In this document: piece after piece, positions 1 to 6,892 of the stretch
Numbering within the stretch: the first letter of the stretch is position 1
Layout of the letters: each line of letters begins with the position of its first letter
Assembly (NCBI GenBank): GCA_934659445.1
Contig: CAKUHV010000032.1
Coordinates: 1 to 15,876, forward strand
Reading direction: 5' to 3'
Length of the DNA stretch: 15,876 nucleotides
DNA from: an uncultured Oscillospiraceae bacterium
Lineage (GTDB): Bacteria; Bacillota; Clostridia; Oscillospirales; Oscillospiraceae
Program-made: the position numbers and the translations under genes
The notes under the pieces: generated by a model
Database searches by the model: none
What the model saw: only the letters and a program-made list of their open reading frames with translations
Told to the model about the DNA's origin: nothing

Positions 1-1
1 C

Positions 2-754
2 GAGCAGATGGAGTGCGAGTTCTTCTGCCAGCCGGGCACCGACCTGGAGTGGTTCGCCTACTGGAAGGACTACTGCCAGAAGTGGCTGCTGAATCTGGGC
101 ATCAAGGAGGAGCACCTGCGCCTGCGTGACCACGAGCCCGCCGAGCTGGCCTTCTACTCCCGGGCCACCACGGACATCGAGTATGCCTTCCCCTTCACCG
201 ACTGGGGCGAGCTGTGGGGCATCGCCGACCGCACCGACTACGACCTGGGCCGCCATCAGGAGGCCAGCGGCAAGGACCTGACCTATTTCGACCAGGAGAA
301 GAATGAGCACTACATCCCCTATGTCATCGAGCCCTCTCTGGGCTGCGACCGGGTGGCCCTGGCCTTCCTGTGCGAGGCCTATGATGAGGAAGTGGTGGAC
401 GCCGCCAAGAACGATGTCCGCGTGGTGCTGCACCTGCACCCCGCCCTGGCCCCCTTCAAGTGCGCCGTGCTGCCCCTGTCCAAGAAGCTGGGGGACAAGG
501 CCCGGGAGATCCAGACCCAGCTGTGCAAGTACTGGATGGTGGACTATGACGAGGCCGGCTCCATCGGCAAGCGCTACCGCCGTCAGGACGAGATCGGCAC
601 CCCCTACTGCATCACCGTGGACTTCCAGACCGTGGGCAGCGACACGGAGCAGGCGGACAACGCCGTCACCATCCGCGACCGGGATACCATGGAGCAGGTA
701 CGTGTGCCCATCGACCAGCTCAAGAACTGGCTGGAGGAGAAGCTGGCATATTAA
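2..754 (+). CDS. glyS: Glycyl-tRNA synthetase (dimeric type), C-terminal part, 5' truncated by window
   Basis: This cytoplasmic class II aminoacyl-tRNA synthetase charges tRNA-Gly with glycine using ATP. About 250 C-terminal residues are visible. The frame is open to the window edge, so the ATG at 8 is internal and not the start. The first half is the end of the catalytic core: [20 protein letters not shown], then the motif-3-like [14 protein letters not shown] with the ATP-binding Arg. The last ~110 residues are the HGTP anticodon-binding domain ([19 protein letters not shown], then [22 protein letters not shown]). The single-chain architecture is that of the alpha2 enzyme usual in many Firmicutes and eukaryotes, normally about 460 residues, not the alpha/beta GlyQ/GlyS enzyme. 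A terminator follows directly, so this is the last gene of its transcript. Function is secure; only the N-terminal half is missing. Confidence 0.95.
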   Translation, partial: EQMECEFFCQPGTDLEWFAYWKDYCQKWLLNLGIKEEHLRLRDHEPAELAFYSRATTDIEYAFPFTDWGELWGIADRTDYDLGRHQEASGKDLTYFDQEKNEHYIPYVIEPSLGCDRVALAFLCEAYDEEVVDAAKNDVRVVLHLHPALAPFKCAVLPLSKKLGDKAREIQTQLCKYWMVDYDEAGSIGKRYRRQDEIGTPYCITVDFQTVGSDTEQADNAVTIRDRDTMEQVRVPIDQLKNWLEEKLAY

Positions 755-775
755 GCTGTGAATTGAATGAAAACA

Positions 776-812
776 ACAGGTCCCTGTTCGTCGGACAGGG
801 GCCTGTTTGTTT
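776..812 (+). terminator. Rho-independent terminator of glyS
   Basis: A 12-bp stem pairs 776-787 (ACAGGTCCCTGT) with 795-806 (ACAGGGGCCTGT), with one G-T wobble and a 7-base loop. The T-rich run TTTGTTTGT follows. It lies 22 bases after the glyS stop codon. Confidence 0.85.
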
Positions 813-842
813 GTGATCGGAGAGATGAATATGATCCGCCCC

Positions 843-1084
843 CGGGCCGCCACATGGGGCGGCCCCTACGGGATGCGATGAACGTTACACCCCGTAGGGG
901 CGGCCCTTGGCCGCCCGACGTTTTGCGGCGCGCCGGGTCGTCGCGCCCTACGCACGGGGTCACAGAACGTTTTGTAGGGCAAGGGTTCTGCCCTTGCCGA
1001 ATCAGCCTTTTAGCGAGGGGGCGGCCCCTACGGGATACGGTGAACGGATGTGATGCAGGGGGGGCGGCCCACGGCCGCCCCCCC
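843..1084. repeat. Cluster of GC-rich palindromic intergenic repeats (copy 1)
   Basis: The 339-base gap between glyS and the DUF1846 gene holds no convincing gene, only short palindromes. Unit A at 843-885 has arms GGGCCGCC/GGCGGCCC around ACATGG and the tail CTACGGGATGCGATGAACGT; it recurs exactly at 11381-11423, and its first 26 bases recur at 15845-15870. A second palindrome has arms at 898-905 and 909-916. Unit B at 978-998 has arms GGCAAGGG/CCCTTGCC and recurs at 11436-11456. A diverged unit-A tail lies near 1018-1045. The last element, at 1058-1084, is a perfect 12-bp stem with a 3-base loop just beyond the DUF1846 stop and may end that transcript, although no T run follows it. Confidence 0.8.
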
Positions 1085-1093
1085 TTGTATCAC

Positions 1094-2584
1094 TCACTTA
1101 TGATACAGCTTGCTGTTGATCTGATACTGGGGCTCGCAGGTCAGCTGGATGCCCAGCTTTTTATAGGTGGTCACGTCCACTGGTCCGGGAATGACGGAGC
1201 AGTGGGCCTGACAGCCCTTCAGAGAGGGCAGGGTGCGCAGGGCCTTCACGGCCTTGGGCTCGCTGTTGGCGGAGGAGGCCAGGGCGATGAGCACCTCGTC
1301 GCTGTGCAGCCGGGGGTTGAAGGAACCCAGATATCTGGTCTTGACGGTCTGGATGGGCTCGATGGCGCTCTGGGCGATCAGGTGCACCCCGTGGCCCCCC
1401 GCCTTGGCCTGATACTTCATGGCGTTGAGCAGGGCGGCGGCGGAGCAGCCCATAAGCTCGGAGGTCTTGCCGATGACGATGGCGCCGTCGGGCAGCTCAA
1501 GAGCCATGGCGGGCTGGCCGGTGGCCTGAGCCGCCTGGTTGGCGGCGGCCACCACCGGGCGGATGGCGGTGGTGATGCCCGCCTGCTGCATCAGCAGCTC
1601 CAGCTTGAACACCACCTCGTCCCGGCCCTTGCCCTGGCGGCGCTCGCACAGGGCGTCGTAATACCGGCGGACGATCTCCTGATCGGCGGCGGCGCGGCAG
1701 GCCCCGTCGTCCACGATGCAGTTGCCCGCCATATTCACCCCCATATCCGTGGGGGACTTATAGGGGCAGCTGCCGGTGATCTTCTCAAACATGGCGGCCA
1801 GAACGGGGAAGACCTCTACATCCCGGTTGTAGTTCACCGTGGTCTGGCCGTAGGCCTGAAGATGGAAGGGGTCGATCATGTTCACATCGTCCAGATCGGC
1901 GGTGGCCGCCTCATAGGCCAGATTCACCGGGTGCTTCAGGGGCAGGTTCCAGATGGGGAAGGTCTCGAACTTGGCGTAGCCCGCGGCGATGCCCCGCTTA
2001 TACTCGTGGTACAGCTGGGACAGGCAGGTGGCCATCTTGCCGCTGCCGGGGCCGGGGGCGGTGACCACCACAAGGGGGCGGGTGGTCTGGATATAGTCGT
2101 TGCGGCCGTAGCCCTCGTCGCTGACGATGTGGGCGATGTTGTGGGGGTAGCCCTCGATGGGGTAGTGGCGGTAGACCCTGATGCCCAGCCCCTCCAGCCG
2201 CTTCTGGAAGGCGTCGGCGGCGGACTGGCCGGTGTACCGGGTGACCACCACGCTGCCCACATAGAGATCCATGGAGCGGAAGGCGTCGATCAGACGGAGC
2301 ACGTCGCTGTCATAGGTGATGCCCAGGTCGCCCCGGACCTTGTTCTTTTCAATGTCCCCGGCGTTGATGGCGATGATGACCTCCGCCTTGTCCTTCATCT
2401 TGGCCAGCATCCGGATCTTGCTGTCCGGCTCGAACCCCGGCAGCACCCGGGAGGCGTGGAAGTCGTCAAACAGTTTTCCGCCGAACTCCAGATAGAGCTT
2501 TCCGCCGAACTGGGCGATGCGGTCGCGGATGTGCTGGGACTGGAGCTGAAGATACATCTCGTTGTCAAAACCGATTTTCGTCAT
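1094..2584 (-). CDS. DUF1846 (UPF0371) family protein
   Basis: A 496-residue protein that I recognise as the DUF1846/UPF0371 family, found widely in Firmicutes and Actinobacteria at about this length. Its biochemical role is not established to my knowledge. A glycine-rich P-loop-like segment APGPGSGKMATC lies at residues 176-187, after the hydrophobic strand PLVVVT, and suggests nucleotide or phosphate binding. The N-terminal half has an alternating beta/alpha pattern (AEVIIAINAGDIEKNKVRGD, then LYVGSVVVTRYTGQ). I see no signal peptide or membrane segment, so it is probably cytoplasmic. The start at 2584 is supported by the purine-rich AAGGGGGG upstream and by a sigma70-like promoter at 2644-2673. 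It is a single-gene unit between glyS and the lspA operon, so context gives no function. Family call is firm; function unknown. Confidence 0.88.
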   Translation of the reverse strand: MTKIGFDNEMYLQLQSQHIRDRIAQFGGKLYLEFGGKLFDDFHASRVLPGFEPDSKIRMLAKMKDKAEVIIAINAGDIEKNKVRGDLGITYDSDVLRLIDAFRSMDLYVGSVVVTRYTGQSAADAFQKRLEGLGIRVYRHYPIEGYPHNIAHIVSDEGYGRNDYIQTTRPLVVVTAPGPGSGKMATCLSQLYHEYKRGIAAGYAKFETFPIWNLPLKHPVNLAYEAATADLDDVNMIDPFHLQAYGQTTVNYNRDVEVFPVLAAMFEKITGSCPYKSPTDMGVNMAGNCIVDDGACRAAADQEIVRRYYDALCERRQGKGRDEVVFKLELLMQQAGITTAIRPVVAAANQAAQATGQPAMALELPDGAIVIGKTSELMGCSAAALLNAMKYQAKAGGHGVHLIAQSAIEPIQTVKTRYLGSFNPRLHSDEVLIALASSANSEPKAVKALRTLPSLKGCQAHCSVIPGPVDVTTYKKLGIQLTCEPQYQINSKLYHK

Positions 2585-2643
2585 GGAGGGCCCCCCTTAT
2601 CTCTGTCCGCCGCGGCGGCGGCCTGTACACACATACAAAAAAC

Positions 2644-2673
2644 ATTTTAAGCCCTGGGATGGGGTCAAGTCAA
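2644..2673 (-). promoter_or_regulatory. Putative sigma70-type promoter of the DUF1846 gene
   Basis: On the minus strand TTGACT (2673-2668, 5/6 to consensus) is followed by an 18-base spacer and TAAAAT (2649-2644, 5/6). The -10 lies about 60 bases upstream of the start codon at 2584. The local sequence is AT-richer than its surroundings, as expected for a promoter. Confidence 0.6.
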
Positions 2674-2711
2674 GGGAGCAAATACCCGCCGCGGCTATTT
2701 TTGATACGGGT

Positions 2712-2729
2712 GCGGATGCCCCCATCCGC
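2712..2729. repeat. Short palindrome GCGGATG/CATCCGC (unit C)
   Basis: Perfect 7-bp arms at 2712-2718 and 2723-2729 surround CCCC. The same GGCGGAT/ATCCGCC unit appears at 11301-11320 and 11361-11379. It lies just beyond the terminator of the lspA/rluD unit. Confidence 0.6.
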
Positions 2730-2734
2730 CCGCG

Positions 2735-2768
2735 GTAAGGCCCCGCCGGTCATCCTGGCGGGGCCTTT
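2735..2768 (-). terminator. Probable terminator of the lspA-rluD unit
   Basis: A perfect 11-bp stem, AAGGCCCCGCC with GGCGGGGCCTT (plus-strand arms 2737-2747 and 2757-2767), lies three bases past the pseudouridine synthase stop codon. The T tract on the minus strand is short, so it is called from stem strength and position. Confidence 0.6.
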
Positions 2769-2770
2769 GC

Positions 2771-3679
2771 TCATTTGTTGATCTTTTTCAGAACGTCGGT
2801 GAACCACTGGGGCAGGGGGCACTCCACCTCCACCGGCTCTCCTGTGGAGGGGTGGAGGAAACGCAGCCGTTTGGCGTGGAGACACTGCCCCGCAAGGCCG
2901 GGGAAGGGTTTTTTATTCCCGTAGACCACGTCCCCCAGCAGGGGGTGGCCGATGGACGCCATATGCACCCGGATCTGGTGGGTGCGCCCCGTCTCCAGCC
3001 GGCACTCTATCCGGGTATAGCCGGGGTACCGGGCCAGCACCGACCAGTGGGTCACTGCCGGGCGGCCGTTTTTCCGATCCACGGCCATCTTCTTCCGGTC
3101 CACCGGGTGGCGGCCGATGGGGGCGTCCACGGTGCCGGAGTCCTTCTTCAGATTGCCCACGGCCACCGCCTCATACACCCGGGCCAGAGTGTGGTCCTGA
3201 AGCTGGGCGGCCAGGGCCAGATGGGCCCGGTCGTTCTTGGCGGCGATGATCAGACCGGAGGTGTCCCGGTCGATGCGGTGGACGATGCCCGGGCGCAGCA
3301 CGCCGTTGATGCCGGACAGGGAGCTGCCGCAGTGGTACAGCAGGGCGTTCACCAGGGTGCCGTCCGGGTGCCCCGGGGCGGGGTGCACCACCATGCCCAC
3401 CGGCTTGTTCACCACGATCACGTCGTCGTCCTCATACACCACGTCCAGGGGGATGTTCTGGGGCAGTACGTCCAGAGGCTCCGGATCGGGCAGGGTGACG
3501 GAGACCTTGATCCCGACGACGGTGCGGTCATTTTTTTTGCCCGGCCGGCCGGAGAGGGTGACCGCCCCGTCCTCCAGCAGCTTCTGGGCGGCGGAGCGGG
3601 TCAGGTCAGGCACGGAGCGGGCCAGAAAGGCGTCCAGCCGCTCCCCCTCCCGGTCGGCGGTGAGGATCAGGGGGCTCAT
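2771..3679 (-). CDS. rluD: RluA/RluD-family large-subunit rRNA pseudouridine synthase
   Basis: A 302-residue cytoplasmic enzyme that isomerises uridine to pseudouridine, most likely in 23S rRNA. Residues ~12-70 form the S4 RNA-binding domain (RLDAFLARSVPDLTRSAAQKL). The catalytic domain follows, with the family motif HRIDRDTSGL at 134-143, where D137 aligns with the catalytic Asp. Further conserved stretches are VVNKPVGMVVHP (89-100) and GRTHQIRVHMASIGHPLLGD near the C-terminus. The ATG overlaps the lspA stop codon by four bases (ATGA), so translation is coupled to lspA. The lspA-rluD pair is conserved in Firmicutes, where this gene is called ylyB in Bacillus subtilis. Family assignment is firm; the exact uridines modified cannot be read from sequence. 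Confidence 0.92.
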   Translation of the reverse strand: MSPLILTADREGERLDAFLARSVPDLTRSAAQKLLEDGAVTLSGRPGKKNDRTVVGIKVSVTLPDPEPLDVLPQNIPLDVVYEDDDVIVVNKPVGMVVHPAPGHPDGTLVNALLYHCGSSLSGINGVLRPGIVHRIDRDTSGLIIAAKNDRAHLALAAQLQDHTLARVYEAVAVGNLKKDSGTVDAPIGRHPVDRKKMAVDRKNGRPAVTHWSVLARYPGYTRIECRLETGRTHQIRVHMASIGHPLLGDVVYGNKKPFPGLAGQCLHAKRLRFLHPSTGEPVEVECPLPQWFTDVLKKINK

Positions 3680-4140
3680 AGGCCCTCCCTGGGCTCAAGC
3701 TTATCCGCCAGCAGCAGATAGTAGACCCCCAGGCCGATGCCCCCCACCACCACGCAGATGTCCGCCACGTTGAACACCGCGAAGCTCATGAACAGCACGT
3801 TGAACATATCCACCACAAAGCCCCGGAAGGTCCGGTCGATCAGGTTGCCCACCGCCCCGGCCAGCACAAGGGCAAGGAAGAACCGCCCCAACGGGTGGCG
3901 GAACAGGGGCTTGAACAGGGCCCAGGCCAGCAGCGCCGACATGACCAGAGACACCAGAGCCAGCAGCCAGGTGTGGCTCTCTAAAATGGAGAAGGCGGCG
4001 CCGGTGTTCTGCACATAGGTCAGCTCCAGCAGGTGGGGCAGAAAGGGCACATGACCCCCCAGAGGAATTCTGGTGAGCACCAGATATTTTACGCCCTGAT
4101 CCAGCAGCACCAGCAGCAGGGCAAGAACGGCATAAGGCAT
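3676..4140 (-). CDS. lspA: Lipoprotein signal peptidase (signal peptidase II)
   Basis: This 154-residue inner-membrane aspartyl protease removes the signal peptide of diacylglyceryl-prolipoproteins just before the lipid-modified Cys. Four hydrophobic segments are visible, near residues 3-22, 58-76, 87-101 and 125-145. The family blocks are present: TYVQNTGAAFSIL (41-53), GNLIDRTFRGFVVDMF (98-113) and FNVADICVVVGG (123-134). D111 and D127 align with the two catalytic aspartates. The ATG at 4140 is chosen because AAAGGAGA precedes it at good spacing and the length matches the family (~150-165). The frame is open further upstream, but that part is proline/arginine-rich and not LspA-like. It is first in a two-gene unit with the pseudouridine synthase. 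The lipoprotein encoded at 10224 is one likely local substrate. Confidence 0.95.
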   Translation of the reverse strand: MPYAVLALLLVLLDQGVKYLVLTRIPLGGHVPFLPHLLELTYVQNTGAAFSILESHTWLLALVSLVMSALLAWALFKPLFRHPLGRFFLALVLAGAVGNLIDRTFRGFVVDMFNVLFMSFAVFNVADICVVVGGIGLGVYYLLLADKLEPREGL

Positions 4141-4170
4141 AGGTCGGGTCTCCTTTACAGCAGTACCTCT

Positions 4171-4199
4171 ATTATACACGACCCCGGGGGAGGGGGAAA
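4171..4199 (-). promoter_or_regulatory. Promoter of lspA with consensus -10 TATAAT
   Basis: The minus strand carries a perfect TATAAT at 4176-4171, 31 bases upstream of the lspA ATG. The -35 region at 17-base spacing (TTTCCC, 4199-4194) is a weak 3/6 match. The predicted 5' leader is only ~24 bases, just enough for the ribosome binding site. Confidence 0.6.
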
Positions 4200-4248
4200 G
4201 TCCTTTCTGAAATTTTTGCTTCGGGGCGGGGACAGGAAAAATGAGGAT

Positions 4249-4282
4249 AAAAAACCGCCCCTCATCCACACGGAGGGGCGGT
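4249..4282 (-). terminator. Rho-independent terminator of queT
   Basis: On the minus strand ACCGCCCCTC and GAGGGGCGGT (plus-strand arms 4273-4282 and 4254-4263) form a perfect 10-bp stem with a 9-base loop. It is followed at once by a run of six T. It lies 16 bases after the queT stop codon. Confidence 0.92.
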
Positions 4283-4298
4283 CTCGTATCACAAAGGA

Positions 4299-4817
4299 TC
4301 AGGACAGGCGGGCCAGGCGGTCCTCCGGCGCCAGCTGCTGCACCAGGGGCACGCGGCTGAGAGCGGACAGCAGGGGCAGGCCCAGCAGATAGCAGGCGCA
4401 CAGCTCGCCCAGGCCCACGGTGAACATATTCAGGGCGTAGGCGGGCAGGAGGGCGGCGGTGAAGCCGGTCTCGCTCCAGGCCACTTCGAACCCCACGATC
4501 AGGGCGTTGCACACCACCGGGGGCAGGGGGGCCAGCCAGCGGTTGGGCATCCGGGCAGTGATCAGACAGGCCAGCAGGGTGGCCGCCGTGCCGAACACCA
4601 CGTCCAGGGGATAGGGGGAGAACAGGTTGGCAAGGAAACAGCCCACCGCCAGCCCCGGCGTGGCCCCGGGGATGAGGAAGGGCAGTACGGTAAGGGCCTC
4701 GGCAAACCGGATCTGCACTCCGCCGAACTGGGGGATGGGGAGGGAGACGGTGAGCAGGGCGTAGACGGCCGCCAGCAGGGCGGCAAAGGTGAGCTGTCGG
4801 GTGGTCTGCTTGTGCAT
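4299..4817 (-). CDS. queT: QueT-family queuosine-precursor (preQ0/preQ1) uptake membrane protein
   Basis: A 172-residue integral membrane protein of the QueT family (COG4708), the substrate-specificity subunit of an ECF-type importer thought to take up queuosine precursors. Family hallmarks are QLTFAALLAAVYALLTVSLP (8-27), QIRFAEALTVLPFLIPG (35-51), GCFLANLFSPYPLDVVFGT (59-77) and VGLGELCACYLLGLPLL (134-150). Five or six hydrophobic segments span most of the chain. The ATG at 4817 follows GGAGGT at good spacing; a longer upstream frame has no membrane-protein character and is rejected. The shared ECF energising module is not in this window and would be encoded elsewhere. It is transcribed alone, behind a structured leader and ending at its own terminator. 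No queuosine biosynthesis gene is nearby, consistent with a salvage strategy. Confidence 0.9.
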   Translation of the reverse strand: MHKQTTRQLTFAALLAAVYALLTVSLPIPQFGGVQIRFAEALTVLPFLIPGATPGLAVGCFLANLFSPYPLDVVFGTAATLLACLITARMPNRWLAPLPPVVCNALIVGFEVAWSETGFTAALLPAYALNMFTVGLGELCACYLLGLPLLSALSRVPLVQQLAPEDRLARLS

Positions 4818-4960
4818 GGGTGGGATACCTCCATTTTCTTCTTTAGAGAACGGCCCCTGCCGGACAGCAGGCGGAGCCGAACGAACCGGAGGGGGAAAAC
4901 CACGCTCCGGCTTGGACGAGGGTGTGGAAACTCGTCCCGCACAGCTTACCACACAGAGGG
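4818..4960 (-). promoter_or_regulatory. Structured queT leader, candidate regulatory RNA (class undetermined)
   Basis: About 140 bases upstream of queT hold several complementary segments. On the minus strand GTGTGG (4954-4949) can pair with CCACAC (4927-4922), and GGACGAG (4937-4931) with CTCGTCC (4920-4914); the order is interleaved, as in a pseudoknot. CCGGAG (4910-4905) can pair with CTCCGG (4891-4886), and the CCTCC in that region could instead pair with the GGAGG ribosome binding site. preQ1 riboswitches, which are pseudoknots, are known upstream of queT genes, hence the suggestion. A competing reading is a promoter TGGACA (4971-4966), 17 bases, TAAGCT (4948-4943), which would leave the first strand out of the RNA. 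I do not see the class I preQ1 consensus. Confidence 0.4.
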
Positions 4961-5014
4961 GAAAATGTCCAGAGGGAGGATGTGCCGATCCGCCCGTCAA
5001 GCTTTCCCCCGATG

Positions 5015-5053
5015 AAAAAGCAGCGGCCCGTCCAGTGGGGGCGGGCCGCTGCT
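5015..5053 (-). terminator. Rho-independent terminator of the hydCBA operon
   Basis: The minus strand has a perfect 12-bp stem AGCAGCGGCCCG/CGGGCCGCTGCT (plus-strand arms 5042-5053 and 5019-5030) with an 11-base loop and five T from the end of the stem. A second GC palindrome (GCCGGCC/GGCCGGC, about 5057-5082) lies between the hydA stop codon and this terminator. Confidence 0.93.
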
Positions 5054-5102
5054 CTGCCGGCCGGGGAGCGGGACGGCCGGCGGGAAGAAAGCGGGAAGGG
5101 GG

Positions 5103-6878
5103 TCAGATCACAGGGTCGGAATACCTCTCTCTGGGGGCATAGGTGGTGTGCAGTAGGTGGTGGGCCTTATGGGAGTTGGGCTCACCCAGATACTCGGCGT
5201 ACAGCTGCTTCACCTGGGGGTTATTGTGGGACTGGCGCAGCACCTGCCGCTCGTCCTCGCGATACAGGGCGCGGGCCCGCTTCTGGAGATAGGTGTCCAG
5301 GATGTCCCGGTCCTCGTGGGGCAGGAAGCAGGGCCGCACGATGGGCTGGCCGCCGCCGTTGATGCAGCCGCCGGGGCAGCCCATGATCTCGATGAAGTGG
5401 TATTTGGAGGTGCCCGCCCGGATCTCGTCCAGCAGCACCTTGGCGTTCTTCATGCCGTGGGCAATGGCCACGTTCACAGTCAGGTCGTTGATCTTGATGG
5501 AGGCCTCGCGCACGCCCTCGAAGCCGCGGACGGACTCGAAGGTGATGGCCTCCCGCTCTTTGCCGGTGAGGATGTGGTAGACGGTGCGCAGAGCAGCTTC
5601 CATTACGCCGCCGGTGACGCCGAACAGGTCGCCGGCGCCGGAGTACTCGCCGATGATGTCGTCGTCAAAGTCCTCGTCGGGCAGCTTTTCAAACTGGATG
5701 CCCGCCCGGCGGATGATAGAGCCCAGCTCCCGGGTGGTCAGCACGGCGTCCACGTCCCGGATGCCGTCCACCTCCAGCTCCGGACGCTCCTTCTCGAACT
5801 TCTTGGCGGTGCAGGGCATGATGGACACCATAAAGATGTTCTTGGGGTCCAGGCCGTTCTTCTCGGCGTAATAGGACTTGATGATGGCCCCCTGCATCTG
5901 CTGGGGGGACTTGCAGGTGGACAGGTGGGGCAGCAGGTCGGGGTAGTTGAACTCGGCGTAGTTGATCCAGCCGGGAGAGCAGGAGGTGATCATGGGCAGC
6001 ACGCCGCCGTTCTGGATGCGGCCCAGCAGCTCGGTGCCCTCCTCCATGATGGTCAGGTCGGCGGCGAAGTTGGTGTCGTACACCTTGTGGAAGCCCAGGC
6101 GGTGCAGGGCGGCCACCATCTTGCCGGTGACGGGGGTGCCGATGGGCATGCCGAACTCCTCCCCCAGGGCGGCGCGGACGGCGGGGGCCGTCTGCACCAC
6201 CACGAACTTGCCCTGGGCAAAGGCCTCGTCCACCTTGCGGATCTCCGGCTTGGTCATCAGCGCCCCGGTGGGGCACACGCTGACGCACTGGCCGCACATG
6301 ATGCAGGGGGAGTTGGCCAGAGAGCGGTTTTCCGGCGGGGCCACGATGGTCTGGAAGCCCCGGTTCTCAAAGCCGATGATGCTCATGCCATGGGCGTTCT
6401 GGCAGCGGGCGATGCACCGGCCGCACAGGATGCACTTGGAGGTGTCCCGGATGATGGCGGGGGTCAGCTGGTCCACGGTGGCGGGGGTGCGCTCCCCCAG
6501 GAACTTGTTGGCCCGGGCGCCGGTGATGTTGGCCACGTGGAGCAGCTCGCACTGGCCGTTCTTCCGGCACTGCTGGCAGTTGGGGTTGTGGTTGGACAGC
6601 AGCAGCTCCACCGAGGCCCGGCGGGCCCGGGTGGCCTTTTCCGAGGAGATGCTGATCTTCATCCCCTCGCTCACCGGGTAGACACAGGAGGCTACCAGCC
6701 CCTTGGTGCCGCTGGCCTCTACCAGGCACACCCGGCAGGAGCCGGAGGAGCACTCGCCGTGGTTGAAGGAGCACAGGGAGGGGATCTCGTAGCCGCACTG
6801 CTTGGCGGCCTCCATGATGGTGATGCCGTCCTCTACCTGATAGGGGAAGCCTTCGATCTTGATATTGACTTTTGCCAT
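5103..6878 (-). CDS. hydA: [FeFe] hydrogenase catalytic subunit (HydA/HndD type) of trimeric NAD-linked hydrogenase
   Basis: A 591-residue iron-sulfur enzyme that makes or oxidises H2 at an H-cluster. Domains in order: a [2Fe-2S] ferredoxin-like domain (C36, C48, C51, C65); a His-Cys3 [4Fe-4S] site (H97, C101, C104, C110); two [4Fe-4S] clusters (C149/152/155/159 and C192/195/198/202); the H-domain; and an iron-hydrogenase small-subunit-like C-terminus (~525-583). H-cluster motifs are TSCSP (298-302), MPCTAKKFE (354-362) and EIMGCPGGCINGGGQP (497-512). S301 stands where prototypical monomeric enzymes have the proton-relay Cys (TSCCP). I believe TSCSP recurs in HndD-type subunits, so the enzyme is probably active. 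Length (~580-590) and partners place it in group A3, which couples NADH and ferredoxin to H2. It starts 14 bases after hydB, with AGGGAGGG as binding site. Maturases HydEFG are not in this window. Confidence 0.96.
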   Translation of the reverse strand: MAKVNIKIEGFPYQVEDGITIMEAAKQCGYEIPSLCSFNHGECSSGSCRVCLVEASGTKGLVASCVYPVSEGMKISISSEKATRARRASVELLLSNHNPNCQQCRKNGQCELLHVANITGARANKFLGERTPATVDQLTPAIIRDTSKCILCGRCIARCQNAHGMSIIGFENRGFQTIVAPPENRSLANSPCIMCGQCVSVCPTGALMTKPEIRKVDEAFAQGKFVVVQTAPAVRAALGEEFGMPIGTPVTGKMVAALHRLGFHKVYDTNFAADLTIMEEGTELLGRIQNGGVLPMITSCSPGWINYAEFNYPDLLPHLSTCKSPQQMQGAIIKSYYAEKNGLDPKNIFMVSIMPCTAKKFEKERPELEVDGIRDVDAVLTTRELGSIIRRAGIQFEKLPDEDFDDDIIGEYSGAGDLFGVTGGVMEAALRTVYHILTGKEREAITFESVRGFEGVREASIKINDLTVNVAIAHGMKNAKVLLDEIRAGTSKYHFIEIMGCPGGCINGGGQPIVRPCFLPHEDRDILDTYLQKRARALYREDERQVLRQSHNNPQVKQLYAEYLGEPNSHKAHHLLHTTYAPRERYSDPVI

Positions 6879-6892
6879 GACGTCGCCCTCCC

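Noticed and set aside
843..1084. CRISPR array
   Set aside because: The repeats are palindromic units of differing type and irregular spacing, with no uniform spacers and no cas genes.
767..2650. 627-residue open frame on + strand
   Set aside because: It is antisense to the DUF1846 gene, starts in the repeat cluster, and has a low-complexity Gly/Val/His/Leu composition typical of GC-rich shadows.
4141..4512. N-terminal extension of lspA to 4512
   Set aside because: It would run through the queT terminator and the TATAAT promoter, and the added residues are Pro/Arg-rich.
4818..4960. Firm call of a class I preQ1 riboswitch
   Set aside because: The short A-rich tail and C-rich loop of that class are not seen; only an undetermined structured leader is claimed.
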